DNA of 63,106 nucleotides from Acidimicrobiales bacterium (GCA_036262515.1 DATAIT010000060.1:1-63106); one strand, 5' to 3'; shown: positions 49,580 to 58,873, counted from the stretch's first letter. A program made the numbers and translations. The notes: generated from the sequence alone by a model not told the origin.

Positions 49580-51808
49580 ATGCGCACGATGCAACCCGAC
49601 CGGCGGATCGTTCCGCTCCTGCTCGCCGCCCTCGTGGCCACCGCCGGTCTCGTCGCCGGCGCCTCACCGGCGGCCGCCCTGCCGGCCCAGAAGTGGGCGG
49701 TGGACCTTCCGGGCGCGGCCGTGCGCGAGTCGTCCCCCCTCGCCGTCGACCTCGACGGCGGAGGGCTCGACGTCGCCTTCGGCGCCCACGACGGCAAGCT
49801 GTACGCCCTCCACGGCAGCGACGGCTCGGCCGTGGGCGGTTGGCCCCGCCAGACGACGCACGCCATCAACTCGTCGCCTGCGGCGGCCGACACCGACGGC
49901 GACAACCGCCCCGAGCTGTTCGTCGGCAGCGGCGTCGGCAGCCACGGCGTCTGCTCGGGCGGAGCCCTGTACTCGTTCGACCACGACGGCACCCAGCGCT
50001 TCCGCCACCAGGGCAGCGACCAGGACTGCGCCAGCCAGGCCGTCCACTCCACGCCGGCCATCGGCGACATCAACCGGGACGGCGTGGCCGACGCCACCGT
50101 CGGGATGCTCGGCCTCACCATGCCGTCGGTCTCCCAGTCGGGTGCGTTGAACCCCGGTTGGCCGTACTACACGGACGACACGGTGTTCTCGTCCCCGGCG
50201 CTGGTCGACGTGAACGGCGACGGCCAGACCGACGTGGTGATCGGTGGGGACTCCACCCCCGGTGCGCCGATCGACCACCGCGGCGGCCTGGTGCGGGCCA
50301 TCGGCGGCGGCGGGAACACGATCTGGGAGTTCCGGGTCAACGAGATCGTGCGGTCGTCGCCCAGCGTGGGCGACATCGACGGCGACGGCAAGCCGGAGAT
50401 CGTCTTCGGCACCGGCGACTTCTGGGTCCGCAACGGCGGGGCCAGCGACGCCACCAAGGTGTTCGCGCTCAACCTGAACGGCACGCTCAAGTGGGTCCGC
50501 GACACCGGCGGGTACACCCTCGCCTCCCCCACCCTCGCCGACCTGAACGGCGACGGCGTGCTCGACGTCGCCATCGCCACCTTCGAGGGGTCCGTGCCGG
50601 GCACGGTGTTCGCTCTGCGGGGCACCAACGGCTCCGACCTGAGCGGCTACCCGCGCTCGTCCGGCGGCGGTGTCGTCCTCGGCCAGATCACCACGGCCGA
50701 CTTCAACAGCGACGGCGGCCAGGACCTCCTCGTGCCCACCGGCGGCGGCCTGTTCGCCTACGACGGCAAGTCCGGGCGGCTCCTGTTCGGCCTGGCCCAG
50801 GGCACCACCGCATTCCAGAACTCCCCCACCATCACCGACGTCGACGGCAACGGGCTGCTCGACATCCTGGCCGTCGGCACCCGCCCGAGTGGCTCCGGCG
50901 TGGCGTACCGCTGGGAGATCCCGTCCGGCGACAACGCCCGCCTCGGCTCGCTGGGCTGGCACACGTTCCGCAAGGACGACCGCCGCACCGGATCGTGGGT
51001 CGCCGCACCGCTCACGCAGGCGCCGGTGAACGCGTGCGCGGCGTCCGGGCCCGGCGGGTACTGGCTGGTGGCCAGCGACGGCGGCATCTTCGCCTTCTGC
51101 GACGCCAAGTTCTTCGGCTCCACCGGGGCCATCAAGCTCAACCAGCCCATCGTCGGGATGGCCACCACGCCGTCCGGCAACGGCTACTGGCTGGTCGCCC
51201 GGGACGGCGGCATCTTCGCCTTCGGCGACGCCGTGTTCCGAGGGTCCACCGGCGCCATCACGCTGAACCAGCCGATCGTGGGCATGGCCCGGACCCCGTC
51301 GGGCAACGGGTACTTCCTCGTGGCGGCCGACGGGGGCATCTTCGCCTTCGGCGACGCCGTGTTCCGGGGGTCGACCGGGGCGATCAAGCTGGCCCAGCCC
51401 ATCCGGGGCATGACCACCACCCCGTCCGGCAACGGGTACTGGCTGGTGGCCAGCGACGGCGGCATCTTCGCCTTCGGCGACGCCGTGTTCCGCGGGTCCA
51501 CCGGGGCCATCAAGCTGGCCCAGCCCATCGTCGGCATGGCCGCCACGCCCACCGGCAACGGGTACTGGCTGGTGGCCAGCGACGGCGGCATCTTCGCCTT
51601 CGGCGACGCCGTGTTCCGCGGGTCAACCGGGGCGATCAAGCTGAACCAACCGATCGTGGGCATGGCCCGCAATCCGAGCGGGTCCGGCTACTGGCTGGTG
51701 GCCACCGACGGGGGCATCTTCTCCTTCGGCGTGGGCTTCTTCGGCTCCACCGGGGCCATCCGGCTGAACCAGCCCATCGTCGGGATGGCGGTCCCCCGTG
51801 GCGCCTGA
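49580..51808 (+). CDS. exported FG-GAP/VCBS protein with six-unit propeller
   Basis: 742 residues. Signal peptide (PLLLAALVATAGLVAGASPAAA). The N-terminal part (about 37-470) is built of FG-GAP/VCBS-like repeats with calcium-type Asp motifs: DLDGGGLDVAFGAHDGKLYA, DTDGDNRPELFVG, DVNGDGQTDVVIG, DIDGDGKPEIVFG, DLNGDGVLDVAIA, DVDGNGLLDILAV. They suggest a seven-bladed integrin-like propeller. From codon 493 follow six units of the family repeat with an exact 126-base period. The first unit has AFCDAKF where all other copies have Gly. The ATG at 49580 has GGAG seven bases upstream. Likely a surface or secreted binding protein. Confidence 0.87.
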   Translation: MRTMQPDRRIVPLLLAALVATAGLVAGASPAAALPAQKWAVDLPGAAVRESSPLAVDLDGGGLDVAFGAHDGKLYALHGSDGSAVGGWPRQTTHAINSSPAAADTDGDNRPELFVGSGVGSHGVCSGGALYSFDHDGTQRFRHQGSDQDCASQAVHSTPAIGDINRDGVADATVGMLGLTMPSVSQSGALNPGWPYYTDDTVFSSPALVDVNGDGQTDVVIGGDSTPGAPIDHRGGLVRAIGGGGNTIWEFRVNEIVRSSPSVGDIDGDGKPEIVFGTGDFWVRNGGASDATKVFALNLNGTLKWVRDTGGYTLASPTLADLNGDGVLDVAIATFEGSVPGTVFALRGTNGSDLSGYPRSSGGGVVLGQITTADFNSDGGQDLLVPTGGGLFAYDGKSGRLLFGLAQGTTAFQNSPTITDVDGNGLLDILAVGTRPSGSGVAYRWEIPSGDNARLGSLGWHTFRKDDRRTGSWVAAPLTQAPVNACAASGPGGYWLVASDGGIFAFCDAKFFGSTGAIKLNQPIVGMATTPSGNGYWLVARDGGIFAFGDAVFRGSTGAITLNQPIVGMARTPSGNGYFLVAADGGIFAFGDAVFRGSTGAIKLAQPIRGMTTTPSGNGYWLVASDGGIFAFGDAVFRGSTGAIKLAQPIVGMAATPTGNGYWLVASDGGIFAFGDAVFRGSTGAIKLNQPIVGMARNPSGSGYWLVATDGGIFSFGVGFFGSTGAIRLNQPIVGMAVPRGA
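51056..51805 (+). repeat. six 126-bp coding repeats (42-residue propeller units)
   Basis: Units begin at 51056, 51182, 51308, 51434, 51560 and 51686, exactly 126 bases apart, each starting with the codon for Gly in GY(W/F). Units 4 and 5 are nearly identical at DNA level. The same six-unit array is present in the genes at 37311 (first unit 38637), 45515, 47571 and 61342. Confidence 0.9.
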
Positions 51809-51817
51809 GCCACGGGG
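51794..51817. terminator. hairpin over the stop codon of the FG-GAP gene
   Basis: CCCCGTGGC (51794-51802) and GCCACGGGG (51809-51817) with a six-base loop that includes the TGA. It lies between convergent genes and can serve both. Confidence 0.7.
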
Positions 51818-51826
51818 AAGGAGCCG

Positions 51827-53014
51827 TCAGCCGGCGGCCCGCTCGGCGGCCCGCTCGAGAAAGGCGCGGTAGCGGTCGATGATCGCCGGCCAGGTGAAGT
51901 TGCGCGCCACGTAGTCCCGGCCGCGGCCGGCCAGCGCGGCGCATAGGCGATCGTCGCCGGTGAGTCGCTCGACCGCCACCTCGAACTGGCCGTAGCCGGC
52001 GAAGGAGAGGCCGCCGCCTGAGCGCCGCACGTGCTCGCTGGTGGCCAGGCACGACGCGTTCACCAGCACGGGGACGCCTGCCGTCCACGCCTCGACGAGC
52101 ACGATGGAGAACGCCTCGAACGGCGACGGCGACACCAGCGCGTCCGCTCCCCGCAGCAGCCCCCACTTCACCGATTCGCCCACCGGGCCGGTCACCACCA
52201 CGTCGGGGTGGGCGGGCGGGCGGTCGACCACCGGACCGGCCAGCACCAGCCTCAGCGGGCCGGGACGCCGGGCCTTGAAGGCGGCGAAGAGCCGGGCCAG
52301 CATCCCGGTGCCCTTGCCGTCGTCCACCCGGCCCAGGCACAGGACGTACGGCTCGCCGCCGTCGAGGCCCACCCCCCGGCGGGCCGCAGCCGGCTCCCCG
52401 TCGGTGGGCTCGACGCCGAGGCCCATCACGATCTGGGGCGTCGACGCGATCGGGAAGAGCCGCTCGGCCAGGCGGCGCTCGCCGACGGTCTGGAAGACGA
52501 GGCCGCCGGCGGTCGTGAACACCTCCTGGAACAGCGGGAGGCGAAGGGGCGGCTCGTCGTGGGCGGCCGGATGCATCACGGACCGCCGCCCCACGGCGGG
52601 CACGCCCCGCACGGTGGGGTGGTACAGGTAGGGGTAGAACACCACGACATCGGCGTCGCTGTCGACGGCCGCCGCCACCACGTCGGGGTTCAAGGGCCCC
52701 TGGAGGTCGATCCACCGCTGCTCGTCGCCCGACGAGGCCGACTCCGGTGCGCGCAGGACCCCGGCCGAGAACGCCTCGAAGCCGGGGTCGCGGCCGGCCA
52801 CCGAACGGAAGCGCCGCACCCGTACGCCGTTGAGGTCGGCGTCTCCCGGCGGGTACTCGTCGGCCCACGTGCGGGCGTCGAGGGCGCACGTGGTGAGGAC
52901 CTCGACCTCCCACCCGAGCTGCCCCACCAGCCGCTCGGCCAGCATGCGGGCGCCGTACTCGGCGCCCCCCAGCACCTCCACGCCGTAGCGGGGGACCACG
53001 TAGGCGACCTTCAT
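51827..53014 (-). CDS. GT4 glycosyltransferase (type A, second module)
   Basis: 395 residues, the same length as its paralogue at 19136. Starts MKVAYVVPRYGVEVLGGAEYG; then VLTTCALDARTWADEYPPG, VMHPAAHDEPP, VLCLGRVDDGKGTGML and PSPFEAFSIVLVEAWTAG. The ATG overlaps the stop of the GT4 gene before it by four bases. It is the final gene of the minus-strand run methyltransferase/coiled-coil, GT4-B1, GT4-B2, GT4-A. Confidence 0.86.
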   Translation of the reverse strand: MKVAYVVPRYGVEVLGGAEYGARMLAERLVGQLGWEVEVLTTCALDARTWADEYPPGDADLNGVRVRRFRSVAGRDPGFEAFSAGVLRAPESASSGDEQRWIDLQGPLNPDVVAAAVDSDADVVVFYPYLYHPTVRGVPAVGRRSVMHPAAHDEPPLRLPLFQEVFTTAGGLVFQTVGERRLAERLFPIASTPQIVMGLGVEPTDGEPAAARRGVGLDGGEPYVLCLGRVDDGKGTGMLARLFAAFKARRPGPLRLVLAGPVVDRPPAHPDVVVTGPVGESVKWGLLRGADALVSPSPFEAFSIVLVEAWTAGVPVLVNASCLATSEHVRRSGGGLSFAGYGQFEVAVERLTGDDRLCAALAGRGRDYVARNFTWPAIIDRYRAFLERAAERAAG

Positions 53015-54099
53015 GCCTCCAGGCCCCGCAGCACCTCCAGCCACCGGGCCCGCGTGCGGGGCAGGCTGAAGACGTCGAGGCGGGCGGTGCCGGCAGCCAC
53101 CAGTGCGGCCCGCAGGGGTGCGTCGGACAGCACCCGGTGCACGGCCGCAGCCACCGTGCCCGGCCGCTTGGAGGCGAGCAGCACGCCGGCGTCGCCGAGG
53201 GTGCCGGGAACGGCGCTCGACGCGAAGGCGACGATGGGCACCCGGTTGGCCATGGCCTCGAGGAGCGGGATGCAGAACCCCTCGTGCTCCGACAGGCACA
53301 CGAACGCGTCGGCGACCAGGTAGTGGGCCAGCAGCTCGCCGGCCGTCACCGCCCCGGTGAGGCGGACGGCGTCGCCGAGGCCGAGGGCGTCGATGTAGCC
53401 CTCCAGCGCGGCCCAGTAGGCGACCGACGACGACCCGCCCACCACGTGCAGCCGGGCCGCCGGGTCGTACATGCGGCGGTAGGCGGCGAACGCCTTGACG
53501 ACGTCGTGCTGGCACTTGTTGGGCGATACCCGGCCGACGAAGAGCCAGTCGGCCCCTGCCTTGGTGTCCACCAGCCGGGCCAGTGCCGCCGGGTCCACAC
53601 CGGTGTCACCGCTGTCGAACACGGCCGGGTCGAGGAGGATGGGCGCCGTCGCCGTCGCCGCGAAACCGACCCGGCGCAGCTCGTCCTCGTTGTACGCCGA
53701 GTCGGCCACCCCGAGCGCGGTGCGCGACGCCAGCTCGGGCAGCTGGGCCCGGCCCCACGAGCACCCGTAGGCGGCGGCCGGCTCCCAGCGCTCGTACAGC
53801 TCGGGGGGCGTGATGTTGTGGTGGTCGACCACGAGCGCCTCCGGCCGCTGGCGGACGAAGTCGGCCACCACCGACCCGATGGCCACGTGGTACACGAGCA
53901 CGTCGCCCGGGCGCGCGGGCACGCGCCGGCCGTAGTCGGTGTGCTTGCGGGCCTGGCCCTCCCGGGCCGGGTGGACGAACTCGGCGAACAGCTCCGCCTC
54001 CACGCCAAGCGTCTCGCGCGCCAGGCGCTGGAGCTCGAGCATGTGGCCCCCCACCGCCCCGGGCTCGAAGGTGGGGACGAACTGGTGGAGCGCCCTCAA
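53011..54099 (-). CDS. GT4 glycosyltransferase (type B2, second module), TTG start
   Basis: 362 residues. The frame starts with a TTG at 54099 whose last two bases overlap the TGA of the preceding gene (TTGA, four-base overlap); this gives LRALHQFVPTFEPGAVGGHML, matching the start of its neighbour MGAIHQFLPTFASRDAIGTHA. So the TTG is well supported. Other text: VVDHHNITPPELYERWEP, DWLFVGRVSPNKCQHDVVKAF, CLSEHEGFCIPLLEAMANRVPIV. It is a tandem paralogue of the gene at 54096. Confidence 0.86.
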   Translation of the reverse strand: MRALHQFVPTFEPGAVGGHMLELQRLARETLGVEAELFAEFVHPAREGQARKHTDYGRRVPARPGDVLVYHVAIGSVVADFVRQRPEALVVDHHNITPPELYERWEPAAAYGCSWGRAQLPELASRTALGVADSAYNEDELRRVGFAATATAPILLDPAVFDSGDTGVDPAALARLVDTKAGADWLFVGRVSPNKCQHDVVKAFAAYRRMYDPAARLHVVGGSSSVAYWAALEGYIDALGLGDAVRLTGAVTAGELLAHYLVADAFVCLSEHEGFCIPLLEAMANRVPIVAFASSAVPGTLGDAGVLLASKRPGTVAAAVHRVLSDAPLRAALVAAGTARLDVFSLPRTRARWLEVLRGLEA

Positions 54100-55196
54100 G
54101 ACGCCGCGCCCTGGCCGGCGAGGAACTTGGCGATCACCTCGGTGAACCGGCGGCTCGAGTTGGCCAGGGAGAAGTCGGCGGCCCGGCGGGTGCCGGCGGC
54201 CACGAGGTCGGCGCGCAGCCGGCTGTCGCCGAGGACGCGCCACACGGCGGCGGCGACCGTCACGGCGTCCTTCGCCTCCAGCAGCACCCCCGCGCCCGCC
54301 GCCGTCTCCGGCACGGCGGTGGAGGCGAAGGCGACCACCGGGACGGACAGGCGCATGGCCTCGATGATCGGCACGCAGAAGCCCTCGTGCTCGGACAGGC
54401 ACACGAACACGTCGGCCGAGCGGAAGTATGCCCGGAGGGAGGCGGCCGGCACCGAACCGGGAAGGGTGACCGCGCCGGCGAGCCCGAGAGAGGCCACGTA
54501 CCGCTCGAGCATGCTCACGTAGGCGCCGGACCCGGCCCCGCCGACCAGGTGCAGCCGGGCGTCGGGGTCGTAGAGGCGGCGGTAGACGGCGAGCGCCCGC
54601 ACCACGTCGTGCTGGCACTTGTGGGGAGCGACCCGGCCCACGAACAGCCACGTGGCGCCGCCGCCCCGCCTGGCCCGCTCGAGACGGGCGAGGACCTCCG
54701 GGTCCGGGTCGACGTCGGCGCTGTCGAGGTCGACCAGCACGGGCGCCACCGCCGTCTCCTTGTACCCGGCCTCGCGCAGCTCGGCCTCGTTGTAGGCCGA
54801 AACGGCGATCCCGAGGTCGACCTCGCCGGCCATGTCCCGGAGTTGGCGGCGGCCCTCGGTGCACTCGACCGCCACGTGCGGCTCCCACGGGGCGAACAGC
54901 GCCGCGGTGGTGACGTTGTGGTAGTTGACCAGCTTGGGCTCGGGGCGGGCGCGCAGGAAGTCGGCCACCGCGCTTCCGGTCGACAGCTGGTACAGCAGCC
55001 ATGTCCGCCCCGGCGACGGCCGGCGCCCGTACGTGCGATAGGGATGGGCGTGGCGCCGCCCCGGCCGGGGGATGCCCTCGGCGTAGATCTCCGACTCGAG
55101 GCCCATCCCCCGCAGGATCCGCCGGGCGTGCAGCGCATGGGTGCCGATGGCGTCGCGCGACGCGAACGTCGGCAGGAACTGGTGGATCGCGCCCAT
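54096..55196 (-). CDS. GT4 glycosyltransferase (type B1, second module)
   Basis: 366 residues of GT4 type: IHQFLPTFASRDAIGTHALH, LVNYHNVTTAALFAPWEP, TWLFVGRVAPHKCQHDVVRAL and CLSEHEGFCVPIIEAMRLSVPVVAF. It is close to the next gene in length and text, so the two arose by tandem duplication. It follows the coiled-coil methyltransferase by 19 bases on the same strand. Likely cytosolic, adding one sugar to a lipid-linked surface glycan. Confidence 0.87.
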   Translation of the reverse strand: MGAIHQFLPTFASRDAIGTHALHARRILRGMGLESEIYAEGIPRPGRRHAHPYRTYGRRPSPGRTWLLYQLSTGSAVADFLRARPEPKLVNYHNVTTAALFAPWEPHVAVECTEGRRQLRDMAGEVDLGIAVSAYNEAELREAGYKETAVAPVLVDLDSADVDPDPEVLARLERARRGGGATWLFVGRVAPHKCQHDVVRALAVYRRLYDPDARLHLVGGAGSGAYVSMLERYVASLGLAGAVTLPGSVPAASLRAYFRSADVFVCLSEHEGFCVPIIEAMRLSVPVVAFASTAVPETAAGAGVLLEAKDAVTVAAAVWRVLGDSRLRADLVAAGTRRAADFSLANSSRRFTEVIAKFLAGQGAAS

Positions 55197-55215
55197 GCCG
55201 GAGGATGCGGCGCGC

Positions 55216-56238
55216 TCAGCGCCGCGTGGCCACCACGGCGTACGCCGCTGGTGGGAAAAGCACCTCGTTGAGGCGGGCGATGTTGGCGGCGAGGACCGGG
55301 TCGGCGCCGGGTACCGGCTGGAGGACCTCGCCGCTCGGCACGGCGATCTCGGCCACCACGCCCGCCTGCATGCGCTCGGACCGGAACAGGTGGCACCACG
55401 TCTCGCTCCGCAGCGGGCGGCCCGACGACAGGTCCGCCTCCACGGCGGAGCGCCCCTGCGCCCACCCCCGTGGATCGGCGCTCAGCACCACCACCGCGCC
55501 GCCGGTCGCGACCTTGGCCGCGGCCAGGGCGGCGAGATCGGCCTGGGCACCCACCGGCAGGCGCTCGACGCAGCCGCTCAGCACCAGCGCTCCGAGGCCA
55601 CCGTCGGGCAGCGCGGTCAGGTGGTCGAGCGCCTCGTCGGTGCGCACCTCCACGCCGGCCGGCGCCGCCTGCTCCACCGGGTCCACCCCGTAGGCGTCGA
55701 AGCCGGCATCGCCGAGCAGGGCCAGCAGGGCGCCGTCGCCGCACTCGGCGTGCAGCACGCGCCCGGTGGTGCCCTCCAGCGCGGCGACCACCGTGGCACC
55801 CCACCGCGTGGCGTCGAGCGAGGCCGCCGCCCCGCCCGCGGCCCGGAGCCGGGCCGGCGGCGGAGCGATCTTCTCGAGGGCGTCGACCCGGCGGCTGAGC
55901 AGGCGGACGGCGCGGGTGATGGCCGACGAGAAGCCGCTGACCTGCTGGGCGACATAGCGGACCTCCCAGATGATCGCCTTGCGGATGACCCGCTTCACCT
56001 GGGCGACGAGAGGCTGGGCCGACTGCGTGGGCGCCAGCACGTCGACGAAGGTGGACTGCTCGGCCCGCTCCAGCACCTGGTCGAAGTCGTCGCCGATGGC
56101 GTGCACGGGCGCGAACCGGGCGAAGGCGAGGTCGAGCTCGCGCTCGAAGTCGGCCGGCAGGTCTCCGGACTCCCGCCGCCGCCGGACCTCGGCGTCGATC
56201 TCGTCCAGCAGGCGCCGGTGGTCGATGACGTCGCTCAT
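55216..56238 (-). CDS. coiled-coil/methyltransferase-like fusion protein
   Basis: 340 residues. The first 130 are helical (LLDEIDAEVRRRRESGDLPADFERELDLAF ... AVRLLSRRVDALEKI) and resemble the stand-alone protein at 21426. The second part is a SAM-methyltransferase fold: RVLHAECGDGALLALLGDAGF (motif I, with Glu-Cys in place of the usual Asp-Val-Gly), AYGVDPVEQAAP (motif II), then LGALVLSGCVERLPVGAQADL and GGAVVVLSADP. The altered motif I may weaken SAM binding. First gene of the second glycan module. A chain-terminating or chain-measuring role by analogy to WbdD-like coiled-coil methyltransferases is a guess. Confidence 0.75.
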   Translation of the reverse strand: MSDVIDHRRLLDEIDAEVRRRRESGDLPADFERELDLAFARFAPVHAIGDDFDQVLERAEQSTFVDVLAPTQSAQPLVAQVKRVIRKAIIWEVRYVAQQVSGFSSAITRAVRLLSRRVDALEKIAPPPARLRAAGGAAASLDATRWGATVVAALEGTTGRVLHAECGDGALLALLGDAGFDAYGVDPVEQAAPAGVEVRTDEALDHLTALPDGGLGALVLSGCVERLPVGAQADLAALAAAKVATGGAVVVLSADPRGWAQGRSAVEADLSSGRPLRSETWCHLFRSERMQAGVVAEIAVPSGEVLQPVPGADPVLAANIARLNEVLFPPAAYAVVATRR

Positions 56239-56247
56239 TGGGGGACG

Positions 56248-57141
56248 TTACCGCCGGGGCGAGCCCGGCCCACTGGGCCCCGCCGGCGCCGGCTCACCCT
56301 CGGCCACGCACGGGTTGCGCATGGCACCGACGCCCGAGATCTCGGTCTCCACCACGTCGCCCGGCCGCAGGTACCGCTGCGGGGTGCGCGCCGTCCCCAC
56401 GCCGGCCGGCGTGCCGGTGAGGCACACGTCGCCTGCGGTCAGCGTCATCACCGCCGACAGGAGCTCGACGAGGTGCGGCACGTCGACGATCATGTCGGCC
56501 GTCGACTCGTCCTGCATCAGCTCGCCGTTGACGTAGCAGCGGATGCGGAGGTCCAGGGGATCGTCGAGCTCGTCCACGGTGACGATGGCGGGCCCGATGG
56601 GGCAGAACGAGTCGAAGCTCTTCCCCAGCGAGTACTGGTGGCCGGCCGCCTGCTGCACGAAGCGCTCCGACACGTCCTGGGCCACCATGAACCCGCGCAC
56701 GGCGTCGAGCCCGGTCGCCGCCGTCAGGTGGCGCCCGCCGTGGCCGATCACGAAGGCCAGCTCCGCCTCCCAGTCGGTGGTGCCCTCCCCCGCCGGGAGG
56801 ACGATCGGGTCGTACGGCCCGTTGATGGACGACGGGAACTTCGTGAACACCGGCGGGATGGCGCCGATCGCCGTGCCGGTCTCCTCGGCGTGCCGCCGGT
56901 AGTTGAGGCCGACGGCGTACACCGAGCGCGGCGAGGGCACGGGTGGTCCGAGGTGGACGTCCTCCACCCGCTGCCCGCCGTCGAACGAGCCCGTCGCGTG
57001 CGCCTCGAGGGCGTCGGACCAGTGGTCGACCACCACGTCCATCGGGGCGGCCGGGATCCTGCCGCCGCTGATCCGGTTCAGGTCGTGGACGGTGCCGTCC
57101 ACGAGGAGGGCGGACCGGCCCCCCGCGTTCACGAATCGCAT
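56248..57141 (-). CDS. fumarylacetoacetate hydrolase family protein
   Basis: 297 residues of the FAH/HpcE (2-hydroxyhepta-2,4-diene-1,7-dioate isomerase-like) superfamily. Signatures: VYAVGLNYRRHAEETG, PVFTKFPSSI, the metal ligands in DWEAELAFVIG, GFMVAQDVSER, YSLGKSFDSFCPIGPAI and LTGTPAGVG. Members cleave or decarboxylate beta-diketo acids (oxaloacetate, acylpyruvate, homoprotocatechuate products) with Mg2+ or Mn2+. The exact substrate is unknown. The ATG at 57141 fits the family start. Nine bases separate it from the glycan module downstream on the same strand. Confidence 0.9.
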   Translation of the reverse strand: MRFVNAGGRSALLVDGTVHDLNRISGGRIPAAPMDVVVDHWSDALEAHATGSFDGGQRVEDVHLGPPVPSPRSVYAVGLNYRRHAEETGTAIGAIPPVFTKFPSSINGPYDPIVLPAGEGTTDWEAELAFVIGHGGRHLTAATGLDAVRGFMVAQDVSERFVQQAAGHQYSLGKSFDSFCPIGPAIVTVDELDDPLDLRIRCYVNGELMQDESTADMIVDVPHLVELLSAVMTLTAGDVCLTGTPAGVGTARTPQRYLRPGDVVETEISGVGAMRNPCVAEGEPAPAGPSGPGSPRR

Positions 57142-57222
57142 GCGCTCATGATGGCCGACGCCGGTCGGACGGCCGCCGCCGAGTGGGACGGCCGGTCGGG
57201 CTGTGGGCCGTGCGGCAGGGTC

Positions 57223-57828
57223 TCAGGGGGTGAGGGCGGGCGCCTGGCTGGCCTTCTCGATGACCCGGTCGATGAAGCCGTAGTCCAGCGCCTCCTGGGC
57301 CGTGAACCAGCGGTCGCGGTCGGAGTCGGCCTCGATGCGCTCCACCGGCTGGCCGGTGTGGTGGGCGATCCGCTCGGCCATCATCCGCTTCAGGTAGATG
57401 ATCTGCTCGGCCTGGATGGCGATGTCGGCCGCCTGGCCCTGCATGGACCCGGACGGCTGGTGCATCAGGATCCGCGAGTGCGGGAGGGCGTAACGCTTCC
57501 CGGGCGTCCCCGAGCACAGGAGGAACTGGCCCATGGACGCGGCCAGGCCCATGCAGACCGTGGAGACGTCGTTGGGGACGTACTGCATCGTGTCGTAGAT
57601 GGCCAGGCCGGCGGTGACCGAGCCGCCAGGGGAGTTGATGTAGACGTTGATGTCGGCCTCCGGATCCTCGGCGGCCAGCAGCAGCAGCTGGGCGCACAGG
57701 AGGTTGGCCGACTGGTCGTCGACCTGGGTGCCGAGGAAGACGATGCGCTCCTTCAGGAGGCGCTGGTAGATGTCGCTGGAACGGTCCGCGTACTGCTGGG
57801 CCACTGCGGCGGGAAACGGGGAGGGCAT
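57223..57828 (-). CDS. clpP: ATP-dependent Clp protease proteolytic subunit
   Basis: 201 residues. The catalytic triad is Ser98 in GLAASMGQ, His123 in LMHQPSG and Asp172 in [27 protein letters not shown] is the oxyanion/handle region. ClpP forms a 14-mer that degrades unfolded proteins delivered by ClpX or ClpC. Actinomycetes usually have two or more clpP genes, commonly paired beside tig and clpX; here it is alone, without clpX, which suggests an extra or separately placed copy. The ATG at 57828 follows family length. Confidence 0.95.
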   Translation of the reverse strand: MPSPFPAAVAQQYADRSSDIYQRLLKERIVFLGTQVDDQSANLLCAQLLLLAAEDPEADINVYINSPGGSVTAGLAIYDTMQYVPNDVSTVCMGLAASMGQFLLCSGTPGKRYALPHSRILMHQPSGSMQGQAADIAIQAEQIIYLKRMMAERIAHHTGQPVERIEADSDRDRWFTAQEALDYGFIDRVIEKASQAPALTP

Positions 57829-57903
57829 GCCTTCAACGCTACCCGCGGTCCCCCCTCTCCACGGCGGGCGGGTCCGCCCGCACCGACCCGCGCCGGCGGC
57901 GCA

Positions 57904-58782
57904 TCACCTGGATCGCACGGCGGCGACGACCAGGTCGGCCAGGTGGGCCGTGGCCGACGGGACCACGTGGAGGTACAACGACGGCTCGATCAGCTCCAGC
58001 TCCATCAGCAGCGGGCCGCCGTCGCCGGCGACGAGGTCGGCCCGGGCGTAGAGGATGGCGTCGCCGGTGGCGTCGCGCGCCGCCTCGTACGCGGCCAGCG
58101 CCACCTCTCGATGCGCGGCTGACGCCTCGACCTCGGCATAGGTGCCCCCGCGATGGGCGTGGATGCGGAACTCCCCCGCCGCCGGACGCTTGGCGACGGC
58201 ATGGCTGACCCGGCCCCCCAGCACCACCACGGACGTCTCCCCGTCGGTCTCGATGCTCGGGACGTAGGGCTGGACGAGCACGTCACCGCCGGCCAGCAGC
58301 GCCCGCACGTGGTCGGCGGTGGCCGGGTCGTCCGCCCTGCCCCGCACGGCGCCGTCGCCGCCGATGCCGACGGCGGGCTTCACCACGACGAAGGCGTCAC
58401 CGGCGAAGGCGGCGAGGGCGGCGCCGGCGTCGCCCGAGCCCGCCCGCACGACGGCCGTCGGGACGGTCGGCACCCCTGCGCCGGCGAGCTGGCGGAGGTA
58501 CTCCTTGTGGTGGTTCCAGCCCACGACGCCCGGCGGGTTCACCAACCGCGTGGCGACCGCCACGTCGTCGATCCAGCCCAGGAACCTGTCCAGGTGCGCC
58601 GTGTAGTCCCACGTCTCGCGCAACAGCACCAGGTCGTAGCGCGACCAGTCCGCCGCCGGGTCTTCCCACGACAGCCAGTCGGCGCCAGCCCCTCGGTCGG
58701 CCAGCGCCTCGGCCAGACCGGCATGGTCTCCGCTCCCGCCGGGCCACAGGGAACAGCCGGCCAGGGCGACGCGGAACGGCAC
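57904..58782 (-). CDS. ATP-grasp family protein
   Basis: 292 residues, start GTG at 58782. The layout is that of RimK/glutathione-synthetase-like ATP-grasp proteins found beside cell-wall or peptide genes: DLVLLRETWDYTAHLDRFLGWID, GWNHHKEYLRQLAGAGVPTVPT, DAFVVVKPAVGIGGDGA (ATP-binding Lys), VLVQPYVPSIETDGETSVVVLGG, and LYARADLVAGDGGPLLMELELIEPSLYL (Mg-binding Glu/Asp). The family joins a carboxylate to an amine or thiol with ATP. The substrate is unknown. Divergent from the PilZ gene (91-base gap). Confidence 0.85.
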   Translation of the reverse strand: MPFRVALAGCSLWPGGSGDHAGLAEALADRGAGADWLSWEDPAADWSRYDLVLLRETWDYTAHLDRFLGWIDDVAVATRLVNPPGVVGWNHHKEYLRQLAGAGVPTVPTAVVRAGSGDAGAALAAFAGDAFVVVKPAVGIGGDGAVRGRADDPATADHVRALLAGGDVLVQPYVPSIETDGETSVVVLGGRVSHAVAKRPAAGEFRIHAHRGGTYAEVEASAAHREVALAAYEAARDATGDAILYARADLVAGDGGPLLMELELIEPSLYLHVVPSATAHLADLVVAAVRSR

Positions 58783-58873
58783 GAGCGGCGAGGCTAGGAC
58801 CGCAGCGAGTGGGACCCGTGCGGCCACACCGAGCCGGTGGCGTATCGTCGTGTGCGGAAGACAAGGGAGCACC

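Noticed and set aside
51056-51805. Recent mobile or phage-type tail-fibre repeats
   Set aside because: No phage or transposase genes nearby; the same six-unit tail occurs on several housekeeping-type wall enzymes, which fits a native surface module.
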